A stretch of 35,235 nucleotides of DNA. Source: Pseudonocardia sp. GTDB lineage: Bacteria; Actinomycetota; Actinomycetes; Mycobacteriales; Pseudonocardiaceae. Below are positions 23,510 to 30,793 of this stretch, in pieces. The position numbers were made by a program, and so were the translations under genes. The first letter of the stretch is position 1; each line of letters starts with the position of its first letter. The stretch is from NCBI GenBank assembly GCA_030451825.1, contig JAKDNL010000011.1:1-35235 (forward strand). Reading direction: 5' to 3'. The notes beneath the pieces were generated by a model that was not told the origin of the DNA, ran no database searches, and saw nothing but the letters and a program-made list of their open reading frames with translations.

Positions 23510-24433
23510 TCAGCTGCCGAGCCGCAAGCCCGGAGTCCGGGTCCTGAAGACGTCGGTGGCGAGTCGGGCGCCGAGCTTCTCCGCGTCCCAGCGGGTGCCG
23601 CCGTTGGAGATCGTCGCACCGCGGGACCAGCCCTGCATCAAGGTGATCTCCTCGCCGATCGCCCGCAGCACCTGCCCGCTGATGTGCCCGGCCTCGGGGC
23701 TGGCCAGCCAGGCCACGACCGGGCAGCACAGCGACGGGTCCTTCGGATCGAACTCGTCGTCGGGGCGCTCGTCGGGTTCGAGAGCCTTGCGATCGCCGCC
23801 GAGGGTGGCCGAGAGGCGGGTCACCCCTCCGGGGCTGATCGCGTTGACGGTCACGCCGATTCCGGCCAGCTCGAGGCTCAGGGTCTGGGTGAGCCCGACG
23901 ATCGCGGCCTTGGCGGTGCCGTAGTTGGTCTGGCCGAAGTTGCCGAGCAGACCGGCGCCCGAGGTCGTGTTGACGATCCGGCCGTAGACGTTGCCGCCTC
24001 CGGCCTTCGCCTCGGCCCGCCACCGGGTCGCGACCGCGCGGCTGACCAGCCATGTCCCGCGCACGTGCACACGCATCACCAGGTCGAAGTCCGCCGGGCT
24101 CATGTTCCAGATCGCACGGTCGCGGACGATCCCGGCGTTGTTGACCACGATGTCGAGCCGGCCGAGCTCGTCGACGGCCCGCCCGACCATGTCCTCGACC
24201 TGCTGCTCGTCGCCGACGTCGCTGTAGTCCGCCACGGCCTTCCCGCCGCGCGCGCCGATCAGGTCGACGACGGCGTCGGCGTCGCGACCGGAGCCCTCAC
24301 CGGACACCGAGGTCCCCAGGTCGTTCACCACGACCGTGGCGCCGTGCTTCGCCAGCTCCAGCGCGTGGCCCCGGCCGATGCCGTGGCCCGCGCCGGTGAC
24401 GAGGGCGATCTTGCCTTCCAACAGGCCGGTCAT
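23510..24433 (-). CDS. SDR 3-hydroxyacyl-CoA dehydrogenase, MFE/HSD17B4-like
   Basis: A 307-residue SDR resembling the (3R)-hydroxyacyl-CoA dehydrogenase domain of multifunctional enzyme type 2. Motifs are LVTGAGHGIGRGHALELAKHG, the family-typical VVVNDLGTSVSGEG, VVNNAGIVRDRAI, and catalytic SGAGLLGNFGQTNYGTAKAA. ATG at 24433 overlaps the DUF35 stop (ATGA). The 546-residue track frame reads back through upstream genes. Relatives (ChsB1/Hsd4A type) oxidise steroid side-chain beta-hydroxyacyl-CoAs. With the two-gene MaoC hydratase at 29805 it gives the R-specific hydration and oxidation steps of side-chain shortening. It is the penultimate gene of the P450 operon. Confidence 0.92.
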   Translation of the reverse strand: MTGLLEGKIALVTGAGHGIGRGHALELAKHGATVVVNDLGTSVSGEGSGRDADAVVDLIGARGGKAVADYSDVGDEQQVEDMVGRAVDELGRLDIVVNNAGIVRDRAIWNMSPADFDLVMRVHVRGTWLVSRAVATRWRAEAKAGGGNVYGRIVNTTSGAGLLGNFGQTNYGTAKAAIVGLTQTLSLELAGIGVTVNAISPGGVTRLSATLGGDRKALEPDERPDDEFDPKDPSLCCPVVAWLASPEAGHISGQVLRAIGEEITLMQGWSRGATISNGGTRWDAEKLGARLATDVFRTRTPGLRLGS

Positions 24434-24873
24434 GCGGTAGCTCCTTCGGGGGCGGCCGGCCGGAACACGGTCGCGGTCAGCTCGTCGGTCAGCGGGGCGG
24501 GGACGGCCAGCAGGGGCATGCCGATCCGCAGGTCCCCGGGTGGGCAGTCCACGACGTTCGTCATGACCCGAGGGCCCTCGGCCAGCTCGACGACGGCCGC
24601 GACGTAGGGCAGCCGCTCGGCGAACGGGACGAGGTCGTTCACGAACACGGTGGAGTGGGTGTAGAGCGTGGCCCGGCCGCTCGCCTCCTCGGGGGTGACG
24701 GCGCCGGACCAGCAGTGCGGGCAGAACGGGCGGGGGTAGTGGTGGGCCCGGCCGCACCCGGCGCACCGGGCGATCAGCAGCCGGCCCTCCCGGGCGGCGG
24801 CCCAGTAGACGTCGGTGTCCGCGTCCGGGGTGGGGATGTCGCTGCGCGGCTTGCTCGCCGGTGGGGTGGTCAT
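24430..24873 (-). CDS. DUF35 OB-fold protein, orphan
   Basis: A 147-residue DUF35 protein with the zinc ribbon C37xxC40 (RCAGCG) and C51xxC54 (FCPHC), separated by GRAHHYPRP, followed by the OB-fold (TLYTHSTVFVND, AVVELAEGPRVMTNVV). DUF35 proteins work only with a thiolase-fold partner, but no thiolase-like gene lies in this operon. The Cys-less thiolase-like protein at 11882 lacks a neighbouring DUF35 and is the natural candidate. The start is ATG 24873, nine bases after the enoyl-CoA hydratase stop; its stop overlaps the SDR start. The pairing is inference. Confidence 0.88.
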   Translation of the reverse strand: MTTPPASKPRSDIPTPDADTDVYWAAAREGRLLIARCAGCGRAHHYPRPFCPHCWSGAVTPEEASGRATLYTHSTVFVNDLVPFAERLPYVAAVVELAEGPRVMTNVVDCPPGDLRIGMPLLAVPAPLTDELTATVFRPAAPEGATA

Positions 24874-24881
24874 GTGTCCTC

Positions 24882-25697
24882 TCAGTGTCCGCGGTAGTCG
24901 GGGTCGCGGCGCTCGACGAACGCACGCACGCCCTCGCCGGAGTCGTGGGCGTGCGACTGCAGTTCCTGCGCCATCGCCTCGGCGAGGTAGGCCCCCGCGC
25001 GGTCGGTGTCCGGGGACGCGTTGAGCAGTTTCTTGGTGAGGGCGATCGCGCTGGTCGGGGCCACCGCGAGGCGTTGCACGAATGCCTCGGCGGCCTCCGC
25101 CAGCTCCGCGGCCGGGACGACCCGGTTGACCAGACCGAGGGCCAGCGCATCGGCGGCGGGCAGCGCGTCGCCGAAGAACGCCAGCTCCTTCGCCTTCTGC
25201 ATACCGATCCGCCGGGGGAGCAGGTAGGCGCCGCCGCCGTCCATCACCAGGCCACGACGGACGAACGCCTCGACGAAGGTCGCCTGCTCGCTCGCGACGA
25301 CGAGGTCGGCGGCGAAGGCCAGGTGCGCCCCGATCCCGGCGGCCGGGCCCTGGACGATGGCCACCACCGGCTTGCCGCAGTCCAGCACGGACGCGACCAG
25401 GGTCTGCGCGCCGTCCATGATCTTCCGCATCGCGTCGCCGACACGCTTCTCCCCGCCCGACGCCCGGTTGCGGGCCAGCGCCTTCACATCGGCCCCGGAG
25501 CAGAAGTGCCTGCCCTCGGCGGCGAGGACGACCACCCGGACCTCGGGATCGCCGTCGGAGGCACGCAGCGCGTCGATCACTGTGTCGCGGTCCTCGGGCC
25601 GCAGCGCGTTGGCCGCCTCCGGCCGGTTCAGGGTGATCCGGCGGACGCCCGCCGCGTCGGTCACGAGGACGCCTGGGGCGGCCTCGGTCGTGGTCAC
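24882..25697 (-). CDS. Enoyl-CoA hydratase/isomerase family protein
   Basis: A 271-residue crotonase-fold protein. The two oxyanion-hole segments are HFCSGADVKAL and IVQGPAAGIGAHLAFAADL. The region FVEAFVRRGLVMDGGGAYLLPRRIG carries the Glu of VEAF but Asp at the position of the second hydratase Glu, as in isomerase-like or PaaG-like members, so simple hydration is not certain. ATG at 25697 overlaps the P450 stop (ATGA). Since a two-gene MaoC hydratase is also present, this enzyme may handle a different step such as isomerisation or ring hydrolysis. Confidence 0.88.
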   Translation of the reverse strand: MTTTEAAPGVLVTDAAGVRRITLNRPEAANALRPEDRDTVIDALRASDGDPEVRVVVLAAEGRHFCSGADVKALARNRASGGEKRVGDAMRKIMDGAQTLVASVLDCGKPVVAIVQGPAAGIGAHLAFAADLVVASEQATFVEAFVRRGLVMDGGGAYLLPRRIGMQKAKELAFFGDALPAADALALGLVNRVVPAAELAEAAEAFVQRLAVAPTSAIALTKKLLNASPDTDRAGAYLAEAMAQELQSHAHDSGEGVRAFVERRDPDYRGH

Positions 25698-26977
25698 GCC
25701 GTCACCTCCTGGGGAGTGAACTCGGCCCGCAGGTGCTTGACACCGTGCAGGAAGTTGGAGCGCAGGAACTGGGGCTCGCCGACCGCCCGGATGTCCGGTA
25801 GAAGCTCGAACAGCGTCCGGAAGGCCACCGACAGCTCCAGCCGCGCGAGGTTGGCGCCCAGGCAGTGGTGCGGGCCCGGCGCGCCGAAGGCGACGTGCGC
25901 CCCGTGGTCGCGGGTGACGTCGAACCGGGTCGGGTCGGGGAATCGGCTCTCGTCCTGGTTGGCCGAGCGGTACCAGAGCACCACCTTGTCGCCCTCGCGG
26001 AACTCCTGCTCGCCCAGCCGGACACCATCACGGGTCACGGTGCGCCGCATGTACAGGACCGGGGAGGCCCAGCGGACCACCTCGTCGACGGCGGCGATGG
26101 TGTGGGTATCCGGGTCGCCCTGCCACAGCGCCCGCTGCTCGGGGAACTGGGTCAGCGCGAGCAGGCCGTGGGACAGCGCGTTGCGAGTGGTCTCGTTGCC
26201 CGCCCCGACGAGCAGGATGAAAAACCGGGCCAGCTCCTCCGGGGTCAGCCGCTCGCCCTGGGCGGTGACGAGCGTGGTGATCAGGTCGTCCTTCGGCTCG
26301 GCGATCCGTTCCGCGGCCAGCTCGCGGAGCAGGTCGGACAGCGCCTCGCCCGCCTTCCAGACGGCGGTTGCGACGGCGCGCGGGGTCTGGTCCGGGACGT
26401 ACTCCGGGTCGCTCGCACCGAGCACGATATTGGTCTGGTCGAAGATGAACTGTTCGTAGCGTTGCGGGATCCCCATCATCACGTTGACGATCCGCAGCGG
26501 GAGCAGGGCCGCGATGTCGGTGACGAAGTCGCACCCGCCGCGCGTCGCGACCGCCCCGATGATGTCTCGGGCAGACTGCTCGACGTCGGTGTGCAGCCGG
26601 TCCAGGGACTTCGTGGTGAACCCGCGCGAGACGATCCGGCGAAGCCGCTGGTGCTCGGGGTTGTCCATATCGATGATCGAGCCGCGGTACTCGCGCAGCG
26701 AGGCCGGCTGGTCGAAGATCGTGGTGCCCTGCCCGGAGCAGAAGTCGTCCGGCCTGCGGCTGACGTCCCACACGTCGTCGTAGGTGGTCAGGGCCCAGAA
26801 CCCGCCGCCGCGCGGTGCCCCGCCGAGGTCCCGCTCGAGGACGTAGGGGCGCGGGTCCTCGGCGCGCAGTCGCGCGAAGAGCGCGTCCCGCTCCTCGACC
26901 GGGCGGGTCCACCAGGTCAGGTCGTCCAGGACGTCGCCGGGCCGCTCGGTCCCGGTGCTGATTTCCGTGCTGGTCAC
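25694..26977 (-). CDS. Cytochrome P450 (CYP125/CYP142-like)
   Basis: A 427-residue soluble bacterial P450. The I-helix is LLVGAGNETTRNALSHG, the K-helix ExxR is DEVVRW, and the heme-binding loop is AFGAPGPHHCLGANLAR, with the FGxxGPHxC spacing found in the CYP125/CYP142 and linalool-hydroxylase-like group. Those enzymes hydroxylate terminal methyl groups of steroid or terpene side chains. GTG at 26977 has GAGAGGG upstream, 12 bases after the alcohol dehydrogenase stop. Directly following an ALDH and an alcohol dehydrogenase, it fits methyl to alcohol to aldehyde to acid oxidation. No dedicated ferredoxin gene is present. Confidence 0.92.
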   Translation of the reverse strand: MTSTEISTGTERPGDVLDDLTWWTRPVEERDALFARLRAEDPRPYVLERDLGGAPRGGGFWALTTYDDVWDVSRRPDDFCSGQGTTIFDQPASLREYRGSIIDMDNPEHQRLRRIVSRGFTTKSLDRLHTDVEQSARDIIGAVATRGGCDFVTDIAALLPLRIVNVMMGIPQRYEQFIFDQTNIVLGASDPEYVPDQTPRAVATAVWKAGEALSDLLRELAAERIAEPKDDLITTLVTAQGERLTPEELARFFILLVGAGNETTRNALSHGLLALTQFPEQRALWQGDPDTHTIAAVDEVVRWASPVLYMRRTVTRDGVRLGEQEFREGDKVVLWYRSANQDESRFPDPTRFDVTRDHGAHVAFGAPGPHHCLGANLARLELSVAFRTLFELLPDIRAVGEPQFLRSNFLHGVKHLRAEFTPQEVTA

Positions 26978-26989
26978 GGGTCCGCCCTC

Positions 26990-28111
26990 TCAGCCGGCCG
27001 CGGGGTACCGGAGGACCCCGCGCAGGAAGTTGCCGGTACGCATGTCGGCGTAGCCGTCGTTGATGTCCTCGAGTGCATAGGTGCGCGAGACGACGGCGTC
27101 GAGATCGACGAGTCCCGCGGACCAGAGCTCGAGCAGCTTGGGGATGTCGGCCCGCGGGTTCGCGGAGCCGTAGAGCGTGCCGACGATCTGCTTCTCGGAC
27201 AGCGTCAGGTCCATGAAGTTCACCGCGACCTCGCGCTCCGCGGCGGGGTGGATGTTGGTGACGACGAGCCTGCCGCGCTTGGCGGTCATGGCGAGCGCCT
27301 TGCGGATGAGCTTCCCGTCGCCCCGGCCCATGGTGCAGATGAACTTGTCGACGCCGCGGTTCCAGGTGGCCTCGGTGACCACGCCGGGGGCCTCTTCCCA
27401 GCTCGTCGCGACGTGCGTGGCGCCCATGGCGAGCGCCTGGTCCTTCTTGGACGCCGCCGGGTCGAGCGCGACGATCACCCGCGCGCCGGCGAGCTTCGCG
27501 CCCTGGATGGCGGCCGCCCCGATGCCCCCCCCCCCGGCCACGACGACGGTGTCACCCGGCCGGACGTCGGCCGCGTAGACCGCCGAGCCCCAGCCGGTGA
27601 CGAAGCCGCAGCCCAGCAGGCAGGCCCGATCCAGCGGGACTGCCGGGTCGACCCGGATGCAGCTCGCCTCGTGGACCACGGTGTGGTGGGCGAACGAGCC
27701 GACCAGGCAGGCCGTGGCGATGTCCTGGCCGCGGCCGTGGTGACGGGCCGTGCCGTCGGCGATCTGCCGGCCGGTGTAGAGCCGGGCGCCGAGGTCACAG
27801 AGGCTCTGGTGCCCCGTCGAGCACGACGGGCAGCGCCCGCACGAGGGCATGAATCCGAAGACGACGTGGTCGCCGGGCCGGACCGAGGTGACCTTGTCGC
27901 CCACCGTGGTCACGACGCCCGCGCCCTCGTGCCCGCCGATGCAGGGCAGGTGGAAGGGCATGTCGCCGGAGACGATGTGCTCGTCGGAGTGGCACATCCC
28001 GGAGGCGTGCAGCTCGACCTGCACCTCCTGCGGCCCGGGGGGGTCGAGCTCGATCGTCTCGACCGACCAGGGCGCCTCGCGCTCCCAGAGCACCGCTGCC
28101 AGCGTCTCCAC
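26990..28111 (-). CDS. Zinc alcohol dehydrogenase, NDMA/mycofactocin-type
   Basis: A 373-residue medium-chain zinc dehydrogenase of the actinobacterial NDMA-dependent (Rxyl_3153) family. The catalytic zinc region is GMCHSDEH and GHEGAGVV; the four structural-zinc cysteines are in CGRCPSCSTGHQSLC. The cofactor loop is VVVAGGGGIGAAAIQG. Family members bind NAD(H) non-exchangeably and rely on mycofactocin as external acceptor. GTG at 28111 has AAGGAG six bases upstream and gives the family-like start ETLAAVLWE; the 522-residue track frame reads into the ALDH shadow. It probably oxidises the alcohol made by the P450. An eleven-base G run encodes the glycine loop. Confidence 0.92.
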   Translation of the reverse strand: METLAAVLWEREAPWSVETIELDPPGPQEVQVELHASGMCHSDEHIVSGDMPFHLPCIGGHEGAGVVTTVGDKVTSVRPGDHVVFGFMPSCGRCPSCSTGHQSLCDLGARLYTGRQIADGTARHHGRGQDIATACLVGSFAHHTVVHEASCIRVDPAVPLDRACLLGCGFVTGWGSAVYAADVRPGDTVVVAGGGGIGAAAIQGAKLAGARVIVALDPAASKKDQALAMGATHVATSWEEAPGVVTEATWNRGVDKFICTMGRGDGKLIRKALAMTAKRGRLVVTNIHPAAEREVAVNFMDLTLSEKQIVGTLYGSANPRADIPKLLELWSAGLVDLDAVVSRTYALEDINDGYADMRTGNFLRGVLRYPAAG

Positions 28112-28151
28112 GATCTGCTCCTTCAGGTAATTCCGGTATCGGTCGTCCGGC

Positions 28152-29612
28152 TCAGCGCGCGGCCGGGACGACGATCGACTGCTGTTCGACGAAGGCGGTG
28201 ACGCCCTCGGGCCCGCACTCGCGGCCGGTGCCCGAGCGGCGCATGCCGCCGAAGGGGCTGCCGAGATCCATGGCGGCCGAGGAGTTGACGGCGACCGAGC
28301 CGGCGGCGAACCGGCCCGCGAGGAGCTCGGCACGGTCCGGATCGGCGCTCCAGACGCTCCCGGCGAGGCCGTAGTCCGTGGAGTTGGCGATCCGGACGGC
28401 CTCGTCCACGTCGGTGTAGGGCAGGACCACCGCGACCGGGCCGAAGATCTCCTCGCGGGCGACCGGGACGGCCGGGTCGACGTCGGTGAACAGCACGGGC
28501 GCGACGTAGTGGCCTGCCGGCAGGTCGGGGGCGCCGGCGCGGCCCGCGACGCGGGCACCGGCGGCCTCGGCGTCGGCCACGATCCTCTCGATCCGCTGCT
28601 TCGCCCGGTCGTCGATCACCGGGCCGATCTCGGTCTCCTCGTCGGCCGGGTCACCGACACGCAGCGCCGAGATCCGGGCCGCGAGCGCCTCGGTGATCTC
28701 CTTCGCGCGCGAGCGGGGGACCAGGAACCGGGTCTGGGCGATGCAGATCTGCCCGCTGTTCGCCATCGCCCCGTCGACGAGGTCGTCGACGACGCGGTCG
28801 GTGAGCTCGACGTCGTCGAGCAACAGGGCGGCCGACCGGCCGCCCAGCTCGAGGGTGCAGCGGCGCTGGTCGCGGGCACAGAGCTCGCCGATCCGGGTAC
28901 CGACCGCCGTCGAGCCGGTGAAGCTGATCTTGTCGACGCCGGGATGCGAGACCAGGTGCTCACTCGCCTGCGCACCGGCGGGCAGCACGGTGAGCACCCC
29001 CTTCGGCAGGCCGGCCTCGGCGGCCACCTCGGCGAGGACGACGGCGGAGAGCGGGGCCAGCGGCGACGGTTTGAGGAGCACGGTGCAGCCGGCCAGCAGG
29101 GCTGGGGCGAGTTTCAGCACCGCGGTGAACAGCGGGGCGTTCCACGGCACGATCGCCCCGACCACGCCCACGGGCAGCCGGCGTACCCGGACCTCGCCGC
29201 CGACCAGCGCGGCGCGCGTCTCCACCCACGGATAGGAGGCCGCGAGTGCGCGGTGCACGTGCAGCACGCCGAGCGCGGTGCCGACCTGCCCGCCGACCGC
29301 CCAACCGCGCGGCGAGCCGACCTCGTCGGAGATGAGGTCGGCGAGCTCGTCCGTGCGGTCGCGCAGCAGCGTGCCCATCCTGCCGAGGATCTCGGCGCGC
29401 TCCTGCGGGGTCGTCCGAGCCCACGGGCCGGAGGCCAGGGCGGTGCGGGCGGCGGCCACGGCGGCGTCGACATCGGCGGTGTCCGCCTCCGCGACGGTGC
29501 CCACGATCTGCCCGGTGGCGGGGGAACGGACCTCGATGGTCCGGCCCGACGCGGACGCGCGGGGTCGCCCGCCGATCAGCAGCTTCTCATGGATGCGCAC
29601 GGTGGTCGTCAC
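28152..29612 (-). CDS. NAD(P)-dependent aldehyde dehydrogenase
   Basis: A 486-residue aldehyde dehydrogenase of normal length. It shows VPWNAPLF with the catalytic Asn, SFTGSTAVGTRI, the general-base Glu in TLELGGRSAAL, the nucleophile Cys in NSGQICIAQTR and the C-terminal SPFGGMRRSGTGRE. ATG at 29612 is the first gene of the right-hand minus operon, about 60 bases from an operator-overlapped promoter (site B). It is followed after 40 bases by the alcohol dehydrogenase. The likely role is oxidation of the side-chain aldehyde to the acid that a CoA ligase then activates; handling of the aldolase product is another option. Confidence 0.93.
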   Translation of the reverse strand: MTTTVRIHEKLLIGGRPRASASGRTIEVRSPATGQIVGTVAEADTADVDAAVAAARTALASGPWARTTPQERAEILGRMGTLLRDRTDELADLISDEVGSPRGWAVGGQVGTALGVLHVHRALAASYPWVETRAALVGGEVRVRRLPVGVVGAIVPWNAPLFTAVLKLAPALLAGCTVLLKPSPLAPLSAVVLAEVAAEAGLPKGVLTVLPAGAQASEHLVSHPGVDKISFTGSTAVGTRIGELCARDQRRCTLELGGRSAALLLDDVELTDRVVDDLVDGAMANSGQICIAQTRFLVPRSRAKEITEALAARISALRVGDPADEETEIGPVIDDRAKQRIERIVADAEAAGARVAGRAGAPDLPAGHYVAPVLFTDVDPAVPVAREEIFGPVAVVLPYTDVDEAVRIANSTDYGLAGSVWSADPDRAELLAGRFAAGSVAVNSSAAMDLGSPFGGMRRSGTGRECGPEGVTAFVEQQSIVVPAAR

Positions 29613-29669
29613 GCTGGCTGGTACTCCCCGCTCGAGGGCGCCGCGGCGTCGCGACGGCTGGACAGACTT

Positions 29670-29698
29670 ATTCTGACAATGTGTCTACCATTTGGCAA
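29670..29698 (-). promoter_or_regulatory. Promoter with operator, site B
   Basis: On the plus strand TTCTGACAATGTGTCT (29671-29686) contains GACAA-T-GTGTC, one mismatch from a perfect palindrome. On the minus strand TTGCCA and CAGAAT are 17 bases apart and would drive the ALDH operon. Sequence and geometry are the same as at 20570-20598, including the TATTCTGACA and TTGGC flanks. A plus-strand TACCAT box (29686-29691) may serve the divergent MaoC genes. Confidence 0.68.
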
Positions 29699-29737
29699 GC
29701 AGCGAGTGGGCCCTGTGCGGCGTGGACCGCTCCCGAT

Positions 29738-29754
29738 TTCTGACGTAGCGTGTC
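29738..29754. promoter_or_regulatory. Operator-like site K upstream of MaoC genes
   Basis: TTCTGACG-TAGC-GTGTC keeps both half-sites of the recurrent motif, with four bases instead of two at the centre. It lies 50 bases upstream of the MaoC pair start at 29805, in the same intergenic region as site B, so two sites may act together here. Confidence 0.45.
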
Positions 29755-29804
29755 GCGCAGTCCGGCGGGCTGCCGTCGTGGCGGCCCGGGAGGAGGAGGA
29801 TCCC

Positions 29805-30260
29805 ATGAGTGCCCCCGTGAGCGCCCCGGTCGGGACGCGCGGCGAGGAGTTCGAGGTGGTGGTCGAGCGGGGAAAGATCGCAGAGTTCGCCGCCGCGATG
29901 CAGTCCGCCGATCCGGCGTACCGCGGCGCCCAGGCGGTCGTCCCGCCGACGTTCCTGGCCAGCTCCGCCCTCTGGCGCCCGGAGTCGGCCCGGGTCGCGG
30001 TCGGGTTCGACCGCAGACGGCTGCTGCACGGTGAGCAGGAGTACGTGTTCCGTGGCCCGCCGCCCCGCGCGGGGCAGACGCTCACGGCTGTTGAGCGGGT
30101 CGACGAGCGCTATGCGAAGCCCGGCAAGAGGGGCGGTGAGATGCGTTTCTGCGTGGTGGTCACCGAGTTCCGGGACGAGGCGGGCACCCTGGTCGCCGAG
30201 GCCAGGGCCACCTACATCGAGCGAGCGGCCCGGCCGGCCGCCACGGACGAGGCATCATGA
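29805..30260 (+). CDS. MaoC-like N-terminal-type dehydratase subunit
   Basis: A 151-residue hot-dog protein of the FAS1-like/MaoC N-terminal dehydratase type (HadA/ChsH1-like). It shows FAAAMQSADPAYRG, VPPTFLASS, a RRLLHGEQEYVFRGPPPRAGQTL segment, and ends ARATYIER. It lacks the D-x4-H catalytic pair. It is the structural or substrate-binding half of a heterodimeric enoyl-CoA hydratase and needs the next gene for activity. ATG at 29805 has a very strong AGGAGGAGGA ribosome site; the long track frame is read-through. Its stop overlaps the next start (ATGA). Such pairs (ChsH1-ChsH2) hydrate bulky steroid enoyl-CoAs. Confidence 0.86.
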   Translation: MSAPVSAPVGTRGEEFEVVVERGKIAEFAAAMQSADPAYRGAQAVVPPTFLASSALWRPESARVAVGFDRRRLLHGEQEYVFRGPPPRAGQTLTAVERVDERYAKPGKRGGEMRFCVVVTEFRDEAGTLVAEARATYIERAARPAATDEAS

Positions 30261-30673
30261 GCGCGCCGGCGACCGCGGTCGAGGTCGGCGCCCGGGCTCC
30301 GGCCCGGGACTACGGCCCGATGACCCCGCAGATGTTCGTCCGCTACTCCGGCGCCTCCGGGGACCTCAACCCGATGCATTACGACGACGCGATGGCGCGC
30401 TCGGCCGGCTATCCCTCGGTGTTCTCCCAGGGGATGCACGTGGCGGCGCTGCTGGCCGGATACGCGGTGGACTGGCTCGGTGCCGATGCGGTGCGCCGGT
30501 TCGGGGTGCGCTTTCGCGAGCAGGTCTACCCCGGCGACGTGCTGAGCTGCTCAGGCGAGGTCGTCGAGGCCGAGCCGCGCCCCGACGGGGTGTTGCTCAC
30601 CGTGTCGTTGGCGGCCAGCGTCGGGGAGCGCACTGCCGTCACGGCGATCGCGGACTTCCTGCTGCCGGGGTGA
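30257..30673 (+). CDS. MaoC-like hydratase, catalytic subunit
   Basis: A 138-residue hot-dog MaoC protein with the catalytic signature YSGASGDLNPMHYD (Asp and His of D-x4-H) and QGMHVAALLAGYAVDWLG. It pairs with the preceding non-catalytic half to form a complete R-specific enoyl-CoA hydratase of the HadAB/ChsH1-ChsH2 architecture. ATG at 30257 overlaps the previous stop. It is followed by about 100 bases with two small hairpins and then the tandem-TetR gene. The product would be a (3R)-hydroxyacyl-CoA, which matches the MFE-type SDR at 23510. Confidence 0.9.
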   Translation: MSAPATAVEVGARAPARDYGPMTPQMFVRYSGASGDLNPMHYDDAMARSAGYPSVFSQGMHVAALLAGYAVDWLGADAVRRFGVRFREQVYPGDVLSCSGEVVEAEPRPDGVLLTVSLAASVGERTAVTAIADFLLPG

Positions 30674-30708
30674 CGCGGTAACCACTGCCGCGGTGCGGCG
30701 GTGATCGC

Positions 30709-30748
30709 CACGACCGGGGGTCGTCGGCGCCACGCCGTCCGCCCGGCG
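30709..30748 (+). terminator. Possible double-hairpin terminator after MaoC pair
   Basis: ACGACC-GGG-GGTCGT (30709-30723) and ACGCCG-TCCGCC-CGGCGT (30731-30748) are two adjacent six-base-pair stems after the MaoC stop and before the tandem-TetR promoter. There is no U-tract. In such GC-rich DNA short stems arise by chance. Confidence 0.3.
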
Positions 30749-30771
30749 TCGGCCCCGGGGTGAGGTGGGCC

Positions 30772-30793
30772 TATCATGGACACGATGTCAGAG
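30772..30793 (+). promoter_or_regulatory. Promoter/operator on the tandem-TetR start, site D
   Basis: TATCAT (30772-30777) is a good -10 box. Seven bases later ATG 30785 begins the regulator, which fits leaderless transcription. The operator GGACACGATGTCAGAG (30778-30793; CTCTGACATCGTGTCC on the other strand) covers the initiation site and first codons. Binding would block its own gene, so autoregulation is likely. Confidence 0.62.
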
